Source: an uncultured Lactobacillus sp. | GTDB taxonomy: Bacteria > Bacillota > Bacilli > Lactobacillales > Lactobacillaceae | NCBI RefSeq assembly: GCF_910589175.1 | Contig: NZ_CAJURR010000009.1 | Location: forward strand, 1-64,000 | Direction: 5' to 3' | Length of the DNA: 64,000 nucleotides | Shown: piece after piece, positions 1-10,473 of the stretch | Layout of the letters: every line of letters begins with the position of its first letter | Position numbering within the stretch: the stretch's first letter is position 1 | The notes under the pieces: model-generated | The model's database searches: none | Told to the model about the DNA's origin: nothing | The model's input: the letters and a program-made list of their open reading frames with translations, nothing else | Made by a program: the position numbers and the translations under genes

Positions 1-16
1 TTTCTCTGTTTTTTTA

Positions 17-58
17 TCTGGAATAAAAGCCTAGTTTTTTCCCAGACACTTTTTTTTG
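17..58 (+). terminator. Putative plus-strand terminator left of whiA
   Basis: TCTGG and CCAGA arms enclose a loop that can pair further (AAAA with TTTT), followed by a run of eight T. The T-run is on the plus strand, so it would stop a rightward transcript from a gene outside the window, converging on whiA. No matching T-run is seen for whiA itself. The pairing is short, so the call is tentative. Confidence 0.4.
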
Positions 59-59
59 T

Positions 60-1001
60 CTAATTTTCTTCTTTTAATTGCTTCGCTATTTCACGAATTT
101 TTTGAAAACGATGGTTAACCCCTGACTTTGAGATTGGACCATCTGGTACTTGTGCTGCAACTTCCTTAAGAGAAAGTTCTGGATGCGTTAACCTAAAACG
201 GGCTAACACAGTCAATTTTTCAGGTAAATTTTCTAAGCCAAATTTTTCTTCAATCAATTGAATATCTTCAACTTGCTTAGCTGCTGCATTTGCAGTTTTT
301 TTAAGATTTGCTGTATCGCAATTCACTAAACGATTTACTGAATTACGCATATCACGCATAATTCTCAAATCTTCAAAAGCTAGCATTGCATTTACTGCAC
401 CAACTACATGGAGAAAATCACCAATTTTTTCTGCTTCTTTTAAATAAACAATATAGCCACTTCGTCTTCTCGTTTCCTTTGCATTTAAATAAAAGAAATT
501 ATTCATTAGCTTTAATAAATCTTGATTATGATCTTCATAAAGAGAATAAATCTCTAAATGATACCGACTAGTTTCTGGATTATTTACACTTCCAGACGCT
601 AAAAAAGCTCCTCTTAAATAGGACATTGCCCTTTGTTCCGAAGACATAATCTTTTCAGGGATTCCCGTAATAAGACCGTTGTTACTATCAAAAATTTCTA
701 AATCAGCTAGGATTTCATGAACTTGTTTTTGAAGTCTAACTAAATACTGATAATTTTTCTTTAATTTCATCTTTTTAGAAACAATTAATAATGGTTCAAT
801 TCCATAAGCAGTCTTAATAAGAGAAAAAATTCTTCGTGCAATCGCTGGATTTTCAGTTGTAATATCCAAGCTAAATTGATGATCGTGCAGGCTAAGTACT
901 CCGTTCATTCGCAAAAAAGCTGCTAATTCTGCCTTAGCGTGTTCCGGATGAACTGGCAGACTTGTAAGTTCTTTTTTTACATCACTTGCGTATGAAACCA
1001 T
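60..1001 (-). CDS. whiA: WhiA, DNA-binding sporulation/division regulator homologue
   Basis: This 313-aa protein matches WhiA of Firmicutes in length and layout. The N-terminal two thirds resemble a LAGLIDADG homing-endonuclease fold without nuclease function. The C-terminal part (about 225-310, with [20 protein letters not shown]) is a helix-turn-helix. In Bacillus, WhiA influences cell division and chromosome segregation; in actinomycetes it controls sporulation. It follows yvcK by 3 nt and is last of the conserved rapZ-yvcK-whiA set, so it is probably cotranscribed. Family assignment is firm; its role in a non-sporulating lactobacillus is inferred. Confidence 0.95.
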   Translation of the reverse strand: MVSYASDVKKELTSLPVHPEHAKAELAAFLRMNGVLSLHDHQFSLDITTENPAIARRIFSLIKTAYGIEPLLIVSKKMKLKKNYQYLVRLQKQVHEILADLEIFDSNNGLITGIPEKIMSSEQRAMSYLRGAFLASGSVNNPETSRYHLEIYSLYEDHNQDLLKLMNNFFYLNAKETRRRSGYIVYLKEAEKIGDFLHVVGAVNAMLAFEDLRIMRDMRNSVNRLVNCDTANLKKTANAAAKQVEDIQLIEEKFGLENLPEKLTVLARFRLTHPELSLKEVAAQVPDGPISKSGVNHRFQKIREIAKQLKEEN

Positions 1002-1004
1002 TAA

Positions 1005-2042
1005 CTAATCCTGTTCCTTCTGTCTTCGACTATATGCTTCAAAAGCTAAATTTAAAATTTCATCAGCTACTTTTTTTCCATCATGAAAAACCAATCCACT
1101 ATGTTGATCAATAAAGTCAGCTGTAATTACTCGACAATCTTGAGCCCGCAATCCAGCAAAATCATTTCTTACCGGTTCAAGATAAGCATCATAATCGGCC
1201 GGGTTAAATTTAGTCATATCAATCTTAGCTCCGTTAACCAAAGCCGTATTAATATAGTGTCCTCCTAAATGATCATTAATAACTTGTACATGCTCAGCTG
1301 CTGTAAAATGATCTGTTTCACCTTGCTGAGTCATAATATTACAAATATAAATTACTTCAGCTTTAGTTTGTCTTACAGCATCCCCTAAATTAGAAATCAT
1401 CAAATTAGGTAAAATCGATGTAAATAAACTTCCCGGTCCTAAAACTACTGCATCTGCCTGCATAATAGCTGCTAAAACTGGTAACACAGCTTTAGGCTCA
1501 TCATCTGAATCAGTATCTGTGACCCATACACGTTTAATTCTCTTGTCTTTTGATGTTATTTCTGTTTCTCCAGATTCAGTTGTCCCATCGACAAATTCCG
1601 CATTTAAAGTCAAAGGCTCATTCGAAGCAGGAAAAATTCTTCCATCAATTCGCATCATCCTAGATAAAGACTGCACAGCATCAAAAATATTTCCCTGCAT
1701 TTCATCCAAAGCAGCAATAATTAAGTTTCCAATTGCATGACCTGCAAAAAACGAGTCAGATGAATTAAATCGATATTGAAAAATATCTTTTTCTTCTTGT
1801 GGCAAATCAGATAAAGAAACCAATACATTTCTAATATCGCCTGGTGGCACCACATTAATATAATCTCTAATTGTACCGGATGATCCGCCATCGTCAGCTA
1901 CAGTAACAATAGCTGTTATATCAGCATTTTGCTCCTTTAAAGCATTCAAAATAACAGGTAAACCTGTTCCTCCGCCAATAACAACTATTTTAGGCCGACG
2001 TCCACGAATGACACGTACAATTTTATTTTCTCCGTACGCCAT
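1005..2042 (-). CDS. yvcK: YvcK/CofD-like gluconeogenesis factor
   Basis: About 345 aa from the preferred ATG at 2042, which has AAAGGAG upstream. A longer in-frame reading to 2096 would run into rapZ and is rejected. The N-terminal [19 protein letters not shown] is the glycine-rich nucleotide-sugar binding loop of the CofD/YvcK fold. In Bacillus, YvcK is needed for growth on gluconeogenic carbon sources and affects cell shape and peptidoglycan synthesis, and it binds UDP-sugars. It lies 10 nt behind rapZ and 3 nt ahead of whiA, so one transcript is likely. Confidence 0.95.
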   Translation of the reverse strand: MAYGENKIVRVIRGRRPKIVVIGGGTGLPVILNALKEQNADITAIVTVADDGGSSGTIRDYINVVPPGDIRNVLVSLSDLPQEEKDIFQYRFNSSDSFFAGHAIGNLIIAALDEMQGNIFDAVQSLSRMMRIDGRIFPASNEPLTLNAEFVDGTTESGETEITSKDKRIKRVWVTDTDSDDEPKAVLPVLAAIMQADAVVLGPGSLFTSILPNLMISNLGDAVRQTKAEVIYICNIMTQQGETDHFTAAEHVQVINDHLGGHYINTALVNGAKIDMTKFNPADYDAYLEPVRNDFAGLRAQDCRVITADFIDQHSGLVFHDGKKVADEILNLAFEAYSRRQKEQD

Positions 2043-2052
2043 CTTCGCTCCT

Positions 2053-2928
2053 TTATTGTCCAATATAACGACTAATTTCTCGGTGAGAAATATCAACAGG
2101 ATATTTTTTAGCTAAATCAACTGCCAATTGACGTGCAATTGAAACGCTTCTATGTTGACCACCGGTACAACCAATTGCAATAGTTAATTTTTCTTTTCCT
2201 TCAGCAATATATCCTGGAATAGCCGTCTCCAACATATCTAAAAACTTAGCATAAAACTCTTTAGTTTCTTTCTTGCTCATTACATAATCAAAAACTCGAC
2301 GGTCTAAGCCAGTAAATGGCTTAAGTTGAGGAATATAGAATGGATTCGGCAAAAATCTTACATCCATTACAATATCTGCATCAATTGGAATACCATATTT
2401 AAATCCAAAACTCATTACCTCAATTGAAAACGTCCGAGTTCGATTATCTCCAAACTTATCTACTAATTTTGTCTTTAATTCTTTAGTAGATAAATGGGAA
2501 GTATCAATAATTATGTTTGAAATATTTTTGGTTCTTGATAAAATATTTCTTTCTTCTTGAATTCCATCAAGCAAGCGACCTGTATGAGCTAAAGGAGGCA
2601 AGCGTCTCGTCTCTTTATATCTAGATACTAAAACATCGTCTGAAGCATCTAAAAACAAAACTGTTGACTGAACATTTTGACTATCTTCCAAAGATTTGAT
2701 TTCATCAACCAAATCCTTATAAAAACTCTTTACTCTCAAATCAACAACTACTGCTGCCTTGCTAAAATCCGAAGAATTGTTAATTAATTCCCAGAAACTT
2801 CCCAATAATTCTGGTGGTAAATTGTCTACTACAAAATACCCCATATCTTCTAATGCTTTAATAGCAACAGTTTTACCTGCACCACTCATACCAGTAACAA
2901 TTAATAATTGTTTTTTCTGTTCAGCCAT
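2053..2928 (-). CDS. rapZ: RapZ (YvcJ) nucleotide-binding protein
   Basis: A 291-aa protein of RapZ/YvcJ type. Walker A is [20 protein letters not shown] at about residues 12-30. The C-terminal domain contains [12 protein letters not shown], typical of the family. In E. coli RapZ delivers a small RNA to RNase E; in Bacillus YvcJ hydrolyses ATP/GTP and affects competence, with no small RNA partner known. The ATG at 2928 has AAGGAGG at good spacing. It is the first gene of rapZ-yvcK-whiA and is separated from the upstream membrane gene by a terminator. Confidence 0.95.
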   Translation of the reverse strand: MAEQKKQLLIVTGMSGAGKTVAIKALEDMGYFVVDNLPPELLGSFWELINNSSDFSKAAVVVDLRVKSFYKDLVDEIKSLEDSQNVQSTVLFLDASDDVLVSRYKETRRLPPLAHTGRLLDGIQEERNILSRTKNISNIIIDTSHLSTKELKTKLVDKFGDNRTRTFSIEVMSFGFKYGIPIDADIVMDVRFLPNPFYIPQLKPFTGLDRRVFDYVMSKKETKEFYAKFLDMLETAIPGYIAEGKEKLTIAIGCTGGQHRSVSIARQLAVDLAKKYPVDISHREISRYIGQ

Positions 2929-2986
2929 AGCTATTCCTCCTTAACCGACATTATAACATACCGGGTGTTCCATTTTTTAAATAAAA

Positions 2987-3033
2987 TAAAAAGTCGTTAT
3001 CTTTGGTAGTTTTCCAACGATATACGACTTTTT
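2987..3033 (-). terminator. Intrinsic terminator after the DUF308 gene
   Basis: AAAAAGTCGT and ACGACTTTTT arms with an inner TTGG/CCAA stem form a long hairpin between the DUF308 gene and rapZ. Read on the minus strand it ends in TTTTTATTTTATTT. Confidence 0.8.
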
Positions 3034-3037
3034 AATT

Positions 3038-3577
3038 TTATCTATGCATCCATGAAACAAAAATTTCATTGATTCCAAATACCATTAGCCAAAATGCTAC
3101 TAAGTAAACTAAAGTAATAGCAGCTAACATTGGGTTAAATAGTAAAGCAAAAGCAATAATTAAACTAATAATGTTTAAAATTAAGCAAAGAACAAAGTAC
3201 CCAGTTGAATACTCACGTAAGTGCCATGAAAAAATAATTCCAATAATCGAATCGGTCAAGAACCAAATAGCAAATAAAATAGCTAAAGTTAATCCCCCAA
3301 TTTCACGTGAACATAGGAACAAAACACCAATTACAATATCAATAATTGCTGAAACTATTGTTACCCAGCTCAAATCAAAAATATTGTGAAATTTAACATA
3401 TGCTGAAATCCAAATTAGTCCTTGTAAAATTGATAAAATACCGAATACAAATACAAATGCTTGTAGGCCGCGACCAGGGTAGCGTAACAACAAGAATGAT
3501 GCTATAACAAACAAAATACCTGCTATAAATGAGCCCCAATCAAAGCCTTGATGTCTAGAATTATAAATGTCGTTCAT
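3038..3577 (-). CDS. HdeD-like DUF308 membrane protein
   Basis: 179 aa, almost wholly hydrophobic, with five or six predicted membrane helices separated by short polar turns, which is the DUF308/HdeD layout. In E. coli HdeD is linked to acid resistance at high cell density; no activity is established for the lactobacillar members. The ATG at 3577 has a strong GGGAGGA site. It stands alone between uvrA and rapZ, with its own terminator downstream. The function is unknown; only membrane location is safe to state. Confidence 0.75.
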   Translation of the reverse strand: MNDIYNSRHQGFDWGSFIAGILFVIASFLLLRYPGRGLQAFVFVFGILSILQGLIWISAYVKFHNIFDLSWVTIVSAIIDIVIGVLFLCSREIGGLTLAILFAIWFLTDSIIGIIFSWHLREYSTGYFVLCLILNIISLIIAFALLFNPMLAAITLVYLVAFWLMVFGINEIFVSWMHR

Positions 3578-3626
3578 TTTTATATCCTCCCAGATAATAT
3601 TCTACACTTAATTTTCTAAAACACCA

Positions 3627-6494
3627 TTAACTTTCTTCTTGCTCTTCTTTTCTATTTATCATTTGCTTAGTTAACTCAGTATCTCTTTCAAGGACAGGTT
3701 TTAAATATTGACCAGTATAACTTTCTTTTACTTGGGCAACTTCTTCAGGAGTACCAGTAGCCACAACTTGTCCACCGCCATCTCCTCCTTCAGGTCCCAA
3801 ATCTATTAACCAATCTGCATTTTTAATGACGTCTAAGTTATGTTCAATAATTAAAACTGTATTTCCTTCATCAACTAAGCGCTGCAATACTTCTAATAGA
3901 CGCTTAATATCATCAGTGTGCAAACCTGTTGTGGGTTCATCCAAGATATAAAAGTTATTTCCAGTAGAAAGTTTTTGTAATTCAGAAGCTAACTTCATTC
4001 TTTGTGCTTCCCCACCAGACAGAGTAGTTGCTGATTGTCCTAACTTTACATATCCTAATCCTACATCAACAATTGTTTGTAACTTACGATGAATTTTAGG
4101 AATATTTTCAAAGAATTTGCATGCTTCATTAATTGTCATGTTTAAAACTTGAGAAATATTTTTTTCTCGATAAGTTACTTCTAAAGTTTCTGAATTATAT
4201 CTTGTTCCATGACAAACCTCACAAGGAACATACACATCAGGCAGGAAATTCATTTCTATCTTAATGATTCCATCTCCATGACATGCTTCACAGCGACCTC
4301 CCTTAACATTAAAAGAAAATCTAGCCTTAGTATATCCACGCATTTTTGCTTCATTAGTCTGTGCAAATAAAGTCCGAATATCATCAAATACACTAGTATA
4401 TGTTGCTGGATTACTACGAGGAGTTCGTCCAATCGGACTTTGATCAATATCTATAATTTTTTCAATATTTTTATATCCCTTAATTGATTTATACTTACCG
4501 GGCTTTGCAGAATTATTATTCAACTTCTGTGCCAGAGCACGTTTCAAAATCAAATTAACTAGTGTTGATTTCCCTGAACCCGAGACTCCGGTTACAACAA
4601 CTAATTTACCTAAAGGAAAATCGACAGAAATATCTTTTAAATTATTTTCTTTTGCACCAGTAACAGTTATTTTTTTACCATTACCCTTTCTTCGCTCTAG
4701 AGGAACTGGAACAATCTTTTTACCAGACAAATACTCTCCAGTTAAAGAATGTGGATTCTCCATGACTTCTTCAGGTGTACCAGCAGCCATCACCTTTCCA
4801 CCGTATACTCCTGCTCCAGGTCCCATATCAACTAAGTAATCAGCTTGCTTCATGGTCTCATCATCATGTTCTACTACAATTAGTGAATTTCCAAGATCTC
4901 TCATTTTCTTAAGAGAAGAAATAAGACGATCATTATCACGCTGATGAAGACCAATCGATGGTTCATCTAGAATATACATGACTCCTGACAAATTAGAACC
5001 AATTTGAGTTGCTAACCTAATTCTTTGAGCTTCTCCACCAGATAAAGTACCAGCAGAACGAGATAGAGTAAGATAGTCTAACCCAACATTAATTAAAAAT
5101 GTTAAGCGATCACGTACTTCTTTCAAAATTGGTTTAGCAATTATTTCTTCTTGTTCACTTAATTTTACTGAGTTGAAAAATTCTAATGCTTTTGCAATCG
5201 AAAGATCCGATGCTTCAGCAATATCTTTACCGTTTACTTTTACGGCTAAAGCCTTCTCATTCAATCTTTTACCATGACAAGTTGAACAAGTAAGTTCAGT
5301 CATATACTTCCCCATTGCCTCGCGCATGAACTTAGACATAGGATGATGATATCGACGATTGATATTATTTAAAATTCCTTCAAATTCTTGAACTGTATCG
5401 TTTACTCCAAAGTCTCCTTCAAGATGGAATTTAATTTTCTTTCCCTTAGATCCATTTAAAATTAAATCTTTTTGTCTTTTAGTTAATTTTTTATATGGTT
5501 TATCTAAAGGTATTTTCAAGGCTGTACAAGCTTGTTCTAACATAGCCGTATAGTACTTAGAATTAGCCCATGGAACTAGAGCTTCTTCGCTTAATGACTT
5601 ATCCTTATTAGGAATTACTAAATCTTCATCTACTGACAGCTTCATCCCCAATCCATCACAATCAGGACAAGCTCCAAAAGGTGCATTAAATGAAAATAAC
5701 CGTGGTTCCATTTCACCAACAGTAAAACCACAAATAGGACAAGCATAGTATTCTGAAAAATTGATGCGTTCGCCCTTAATTACATCAACATCCATGTATC
5801 CATCTGCTAAACGAAGGGCTGCTTCTACTGAATCAAATAACCGACTACGAATATTTTCTTTAACAATTAAACGATCCACAACAATATCAATACTGTGTCG
5901 TTTGTTTTTATCTAGCTCAAACTCATCAGTAATTTCATGCATTTCTCCATCTACAATTACCCGTACATACCCTGCACGCTGAATTCGCTTAAATACCTCT
6001 TTATGTTCTCCTCTTTTAGAACGAATAACTGGAGCTAAAATTTGAATTCTACTTCTTTCAGGCAAATCCATTACTCGGTCTACCATTTGATCTACACTTT
6101 GTCTTTCAATTAAAGTTCCATCATTTGGACAAATTGGATGACCTACACGAGCCCATAATAAACGTAAATAATCGTTAATTTCTGTTACAGTTCCAACTGT
6201 TGAGCGCGGATTGTGTGAAGTTGTCTTTTGGTCAATTGAAATTGCTGGATTTAATCCATCAATTGAGTCAACATCAGCTTTATCCATTTGTCCTAAAAAT
6301 TGTCTAGCATAACTTGATAACGATTCTACATATCGTCTTCTACCTTCAGCATATAAGGTATCAAATGCCAGTGAACTTTTTCCAGAACCTGATAAACCAG
6401 TAATAACCACTAATTTATCTTTTGGAATTGATAAACTTATATCTTTTAAATTATGTTCCCGTGCTCCGTGAATAACAATTTTATCATTTACCAT
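3627..6494 (-). CDS. uvrA: UvrA, excinuclease ABC subunit A
   Basis: 955 aa, full length. It has two ABC ATPase halves: Walker A GLSGSGKSSLAFD near residue 33 and GVSGSGKSTLVNLIL near 640, each with an LSGGEAQR signature. Zinc-finger cysteines are visible (CPICGF; CEACHGDG with CEVCHGTR). UvrA dimers find bulky DNA lesions and load UvrB. It begins 14 nt after uvrB, with GGAGG before the ATG at 6494, so the pair forms a uvrB-uvrA operon. The SOS-type site ahead of uvrB should govern both. uvrC is not in the window. Confidence 0.98.
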   Translation of the reverse strand: MVNDKIVIHGAREHNLKDISLSIPKDKLVVITGLSGSGKSSLAFDTLYAEGRRRYVESLSSYARQFLGQMDKADVDSIDGLNPAISIDQKTTSHNPRSTVGTVTEINDYLRLLWARVGHPICPNDGTLIERQSVDQMVDRVMDLPERSRIQILAPVIRSKRGEHKEVFKRIQRAGYVRVIVDGEMHEITDEFELDKNKRHSIDIVVDRLIVKENIRSRLFDSVEAALRLADGYMDVDVIKGERINFSEYYACPICGFTVGEMEPRLFSFNAPFGACPDCDGLGMKLSVDEDLVIPNKDKSLSEEALVPWANSKYYTAMLEQACTALKIPLDKPYKKLTKRQKDLILNGSKGKKIKFHLEGDFGVNDTVQEFEGILNNINRRYHHPMSKFMREAMGKYMTELTCSTCHGKRLNEKALAVKVNGKDIAEASDLSIAKALEFFNSVKLSEQEEIIAKPILKEVRDRLTFLINVGLDYLTLSRSAGTLSGGEAQRIRLATQIGSNLSGVMYILDEPSIGLHQRDNDRLISSLKKMRDLGNSLIVVEHDDETMKQADYLVDMGPGAGVYGGKVMAAGTPEEVMENPHSLTGEYLSGKKIVPVPLERRKGNGKKITVTGAKENNLKDISVDFPLGKLVVVTGVSGSGKSTLVNLILKRALAQKLNNNSAKPGKYKSIKGYKNIEKIIDIDQSPIGRTPRSNPATYTSVFDDIRTLFAQTNEAKMRGYTKARFSFNVKGGRCEACHGDGIIKIEMNFLPDVYVPCEVCHGTRYNSETLEVTYREKNISQVLNMTINEACKFFENIPKIHRKLQTIVDVGLGYVKLGQSATTLSGGEAQRMKLASELQKLSTGNNFYILDEPTTGLHTDDIKRLLEVLQRLVDEGNTVLIIEHNLDVIKNADWLIDLGPEGGDGGGQVVATGTPEEVAQVKESYTGQYLKPVLERDTELTKQMINRKEEQEES

Positions 6495-6508
6495 TTAGCT
6501 GTCCTCCT

Positions 6509-8524
6509 CTACTTTTTCTTTTCATGCACCTGTTTTTTTAAATCCATAATTGCATCACGCAAGTTAGCTGCTTCTTCAAAGTCCAGTTTCTTAGCAGCTT
6601 CCTGCATTTGTGCAGTTAGAGTCTTAATCATATTTTGTTTTTGTTTCTTAGTCAATTCATCAAAGTTTAAGTCAGCAAAACTTTCTTTATTCTCTTTATC
6701 ATCACTATCCTTAGTGATAGAAATTACATCTCTAATCGGCTTAACGATAGTTTTAGGAGTAATACCGTGTTCGTTGTTGAACTTCATTTGTAAACTACGT
6801 CTTCTTTCCGTAGCATCAATTGCTGCACGCATTGAATCGGTAATTGAATCAGCATACATAATTACCTTACCATTTGAGTTTCTAGCAGCCCGACCAATTG
6901 TTTGAACTAAAGGTCTGGTAGAACGGAGAAAACCTTCTTTATCAGCATCTAGAATTGCAACTAGAGAGACTTCAGGCACATCAATACCTTCTCTTAAAAG
7001 ATTAATCCCTATTAGTACATCAAACTTTCCTAGTCTTAAGTCTCTAATAATTTCAAGACGTTCTAAAGTTTTAATATCAGAATGTAGATATCGTACTTTT
7101 ATTCCCAAATCCTTCAAATAATCAGTTAAGTCTTCTGCCATTTTCTTAGTTAAAGTTGTAACAAAGACACGTTCATCACGTTCAATCCGCTTATTAACTT
7201 CACCAACTAAATCATCAATTTGTCCCTTAATTGGTCTAACTTCAATTTCAGGGTCAAGCAATCCAGTAGGACGGATAATTTGCTCAACCTTATGATCAGT
7301 TTGATTAAGTTCATAATCACCAGGAGTTGCTGATACGTACATGATTTGATTTACATGTTTTTCAAACTCTTCTAATTTTAAAGGTCGGTTATCTAAAGCA
7401 GATGGAAGTCTAAAACCATAATCAATTAAGGTTTGCTTACGTGCCCTATCTCCATTGTACATTGCCTTTAATTCTGGCATAGTGGCATGTGATTCATCAA
7501 TTAAAATTAAGAAGTCATCAGGGAAGAAATCTAACAAAGTATGTGGTGGTTGGCCAGCTTTTCGTCCTTCCATGTGTCTAGAATAGTTTTCAATTCCATT
7601 AGTGTAGCCAACTTCACTCATCATTTCCATATCATAAGTGGTTCTTTGTTTAATTCGTTGAGCCTCTAAAAGTTTTCCTTCCCCTTCAAACTTTTTCACC
7701 TGAATATTCATTTCATCTTTAATTGAGGCCAAAGCTCTTTCCATAATTTGTTCATTAGTAACAAAGTGAGTGGCTGGGAAAATAGAAACTTGTTCCCGCT
7801 CTCCAATTACCTCACCAGTCAAAGAATCTACTTCAACTATTCGATCAATCTCATCACCAAAAAATTCAACTCTAAATGCATGATCAGAATATCCCGCTGG
7901 AAAAATTTCTACTACATCCCCGCGTACTCTAAAGCGCCCACGCTGAAAATCAATATCATTACGATCATATTGAATATTAACTAAATCTCGCAATAACACA
8001 TCTCGACTAATTTCTTGTCCTTCAGACAAGGATACTACACTAGCCGCATATTCTCTTGGATCACCTAAACCATAAATGCACGATACTGAAGCTACAACAA
8101 TCACATCATTTCTCGACATTAAATCACTAGTGGTCTTATGACGCAATTGATCAATTTCATCATTAATTGAGGAATCTTTCTCAATATAAGTATCAGATTG
8201 TGGTACATAAGCTTCCGGTTGATAGTAATCATAATAAGACACAAAATAATCAACGGCATTCTTAGGGAAAAATTCTTTAAATTCACCATACAGTTGACCA
8301 ACTAAAGTTTTATTATGAGAAATTACTAAAGTTGGCTTATTTAACTTAGCTATTACATTCGCCATAGTAAAAGTCTTACCGGTTCCAGTAGCACCTTCAA
8401 GGATCTGTGCTTTTTCTCCTTGCTCAAATCCATCAGTCAACTTTTTAATTGCTTGCTCTTGATCTCCTGCTGGTTGAAATTTAGAGACAAGTTCAAATTT
8501 TTTATTTTTTTGTCGTCTAATCAT
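6509..8524 (-). CDS. uvrB: UvrB, excinuclease ABC subunit B
   Basis: 671 aa, the normal UvrB length. Walker [15 protein letters not shown] is near residue 42, the DESH helicase motif near 340, and the helicase C half ends with [11 protein letters not shown]-terminal UVR domain (about 625-660), [20 protein letters not shown], contacts UvrC. UvrB verifies damage and holds the pre-incision complex. It is first in uvrB-uvrA. A LexA-type box and promoter lie just upstream, overlapping the pgcA terminator. Confidence 0.98.
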   Translation of the reverse strand: MIRRQKNKKFELVSKFQPAGDQEQAIKKLTDGFEQGEKAQILEGATGTGKTFTMANVIAKLNKPTLVISHNKTLVGQLYGEFKEFFPKNAVDYFVSYYDYYQPEAYVPQSDTYIEKDSSINDEIDQLRHKTTSDLMSRNDVIVVASVSCIYGLGDPREYAASVVSLSEGQEISRDVLLRDLVNIQYDRNDIDFQRGRFRVRGDVVEIFPAGYSDHAFRVEFFGDEIDRIVEVDSLTGEVIGEREQVSIFPATHFVTNEQIMERALASIKDEMNIQVKKFEGEGKLLEAQRIKQRTTYDMEMMSEVGYTNGIENYSRHMEGRKAGQPPHTLLDFFPDDFLILIDESHATMPELKAMYNGDRARKQTLIDYGFRLPSALDNRPLKLEEFEKHVNQIMYVSATPGDYELNQTDHKVEQIIRPTGLLDPEIEVRPIKGQIDDLVGEVNKRIERDERVFVTTLTKKMAEDLTDYLKDLGIKVRYLHSDIKTLERLEIIRDLRLGKFDVLIGINLLREGIDVPEVSLVAILDADKEGFLRSTRPLVQTIGRAARNSNGKVIMYADSITDSMRAAIDATERRRSLQMKFNNEHGITPKTIVKPIRDVISITKDSDDKENKESFADLNFDELTKKQKQNMIKTLTAQMQEAAKKLDFEEAANLRDAIMDLKKQVHEKKK

Positions 8525-8537
8525 TTTTCTTCCTCCG

Positions 8538-8568
8538 CAAAAAAAGTTGGACTAAAATAGCCCAACTT
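8538..8568 (-). terminator. Terminator of pgcA, overlapping the uvrB start region
   Basis: AAGTTGG and CCAACTT arms, extended by CTA/TAG, enclose a short loop. On the minus strand they are followed by seven T. It would stop transcripts coming from pgcA. The proposed uvrB transcription start (about 8564) lies inside the first-transcribed arm, so uvrB transcripts would lack that arm and escape termination. Confidence 0.75.
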
Positions 8569-8570
8569 CT

Positions 8571-8609
8571 ATATAACGTATTCATTTTACTACAGCGAAC
8601 GTATTTTCG
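8571..8609 (-). promoter_or_regulatory. uvrB promoter with LexA (SOS) box
   Basis: The SOS-type palindrome CGAACGTATTTTCG occupies 8596-8609. It matches the Gram-positive LexA box (CGAAC N4 GTTCG type) except for one position. A possible promoter reads TTCGCT (8594-8599), 17-nt spacer, TTATAT (8571-8576), so the box overlaps the -35. The -35 is a weak match. LexA repression of uvrBA is inferred from position and from the general SOS regulon of Firmicutes. Confidence 0.6.
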
Positions 8610-8622
8610 CACTATTTTTGCA

Positions 8623-10347
8623 TTACTTTAATAAATTAGCTAATGCAACTTGATACTCTTCTGCGGCCTTTTCTGCAGTTTCAATATCTTTCTTATTTAC
8701 TCCAACATAAGCCTTAATTACAGGTTCAGTTCCTGATGGACGAAGAGCAACCCAAGTTTCATCATCTAAGAAGTACTTCAAAACATTAGACTTAGGGAAA
8801 CCAGTTAATGGGGTTTTCTTTCCATCTTCAATAGTTTCTTGAGTTTCAAAGTCTTGAATCTTAACAACTTTTGCACCATTAATTTCAGTTAAATGTTCTT
8901 TACGTAACTTACTCATTAATTCAGCCATCTTCTTTTGACCACCAATACCAGGCATTTCGATAGCCTTGGTAATTTCGTAAGCTACACCATATTTTTGCCA
9001 GATTTCTTGTAATCCATCAAAAACAGTCATTCCTTTAGATGCATAGTAACTTGCTACTTCTGCAAACATTAATGCACCTTGCATAGCATCCTTATCTCTA
9101 GCGAATGGCTTAAATAAGTAGCCGTAACTTTCTTCAAATCCCATCAAGAATTTACCGTCATTTTCTTTATTCATTCGGTCAACTTCTTCACCAATGTACT
9201 TGAACCCAGTTAGCACATGCTTAGTTTTAATACCAAAATCATCAGCAATCTTAAATGGAAGTGCACTTGAAACTACTGAAGTTACTAATTCATAGTCGGA
9301 TGAAAGAGTTCCGTTTTCCTTCATATGAACTAATAAGTAATAGGCCATTAATGTAGCAATTTGATTACCAGTTAAAACTTGGAAATCACCATCTGATTTT
9401 CTAACAGCAGCACCCATTCTATCAGCATCTGGGTCCGTTGCAATAATAACATTTGCATCAACTTCATTAGCAAGCTTAAATCCTGGTTCAAATACATCAC
9501 GGTATTCTGGGTTAGGTTTGATAGTTGTAGGGAATTCTGGATCAATGATAGATTGGCTTGGAACTGGAATCACATTGTCAAAACCACCTTGTCTGAATGC
9601 ACGATCATATAACATCTTTCCAGTACCATGTAATGGAGTGTAAATGATCTTTAATTTATCAGCATTAGCCTTAACCATTTCAGGATCAACAGTAACATCC
9701 TTTAAATGAGCTAAATATGCTTCATCTACATCTTCGCCAATCAATTGTAGAGTGTCATTAGCACGTAATTCTTCCACTGGAGCAGCTTTAACACTAAAAA
9801 TGTCATCAACTTTTTGAGCATAAGCAAATAAACGATCAGCATTTTCTGGAGCCATTTGAGCACCATCTTCGCCATAAACCTTGTAACCATTATATTGCTT
9901 AGCATTATGTGAAGCAGTAATGTTAATTCCAGCAAAGGTATTTAAATGACGAACAGCAAATGATAATTCAGGAGTTGGTCTTAAATCATCAAATAAGTAT
10001 ACATGAATTCCATGTGCACCTAAAATACGAGCTGCATGCTCCGCAAATTCTCTTGAGTGATAACGCGAATCAAAAGAAATTGCAACGCCACGTTTCTTAG
10101 CTTCTTCACCATTTTCATCAATTAATCTTGCAAGACCTTCGGTTACTCTTCCCACAGTAAACAAATTAATTCTGTTTGTACCTGGTTCAAGTCTACCTCT
10201 CATCCCGGCAGTACCAAAATTAATATCTTGTCCGAAAGCATCTTCAATCCACTTTTCATCTTTACCTAGATCATTTAATTGATCTTTTAAATAATCAGGT
10301 AAATTATTTGCATTAGTCCATTGACTATAAATTTCTTTTGCGTTCAT
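8623..10347 (-). CDS. pgcA: Phospho-sugar mutase (alpha-phosphoglucomutase)
   Basis: 574 aa, the size of Firmicute PgcA-type enzymes. Catalytic serine motif TASHNAKQYNGYKVY is near residue 146, the metal loop DPDADRMG near 307, the sugar-binding GFEESYGY near 405, and the phosphate-binding RPSGTEPVIK near the C-terminus. It interconverts glucose-1-phosphate and glucose-6-phosphate. Lying just downstream of galK-galT-galM, it supplies the step that feeds Leloir product into glycolysis. It has its own terminator, and a 13-bp inverted repeat lies upstream. Phosphomannomutase activity cannot be excluded. Confidence 0.93.
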   Translation of the reverse strand: MNAKEIYSQWTNANNLPDYLKDQLNDLGKDEKWIEDAFGQDINFGTAGMRGRLEPGTNRINLFTVGRVTEGLARLIDENGEEAKKRGVAISFDSRYHSREFAEHAARILGAHGIHVYLFDDLRPTPELSFAVRHLNTFAGINITASHNAKQYNGYKVYGEDGAQMAPENADRLFAYAQKVDDIFSVKAAPVEELRANDTLQLIGEDVDEAYLAHLKDVTVDPEMVKANADKLKIIYTPLHGTGKMLYDRAFRQGGFDNVIPVPSQSIIDPEFPTTIKPNPEYRDVFEPGFKLANEVDANVIIATDPDADRMGAAVRKSDGDFQVLTGNQIATLMAYYLLVHMKENGTLSSDYELVTSVVSSALPFKIADDFGIKTKHVLTGFKYIGEEVDRMNKENDGKFLMGFEESYGYLFKPFARDKDAMQGALMFAEVASYYASKGMTVFDGLQEIWQKYGVAYEITKAIEMPGIGGQKKMAELMSKLRKEHLTEINGAKVVKIQDFETQETIEDGKKTPLTGFPKSNVLKYFLDDETWVALRPSGTEPVIKAYVGVNKKDIETAEKAAEEYQVALANLLK

Positions 10348-10363
10348 AATTTCCTCTTTACGT

Positions 10364-10434
10364 AAATTTTATGGTTTCATCTGCTATTTTAACGCAACTC
10401 ATTATGAAATTGCTATCATATAACCATAAAATTT
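10364..10434. repeat. 13-bp perfect inverted repeat upstream of pgcA
   Basis: AAATTTTATGGTT (10364-10376) and its exact reverse complement AACCATAAAATTT (10422-10434) are separated by 45 bp, between galM and pgcA. On the minus strand a possible TTGCGT / CATAAA promoter (18-nt spacer) lies between and over the proximal arm. The arms could be paired operators or a leader stem; neither can be decided from sequence. Confidence 0.55.
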
Positions 10435-10473
10435 TTCTATGCATCAAAGATACTTATGATCCTTACTTTATAA

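Noticed and set aside
6453..6905. 150-aa open frame on the plus strand over uvrA/uvrB
   Set aside because: Antisense to the conserved coding of uvrB and uvrA, with no ribosome site and no recognisable domain.
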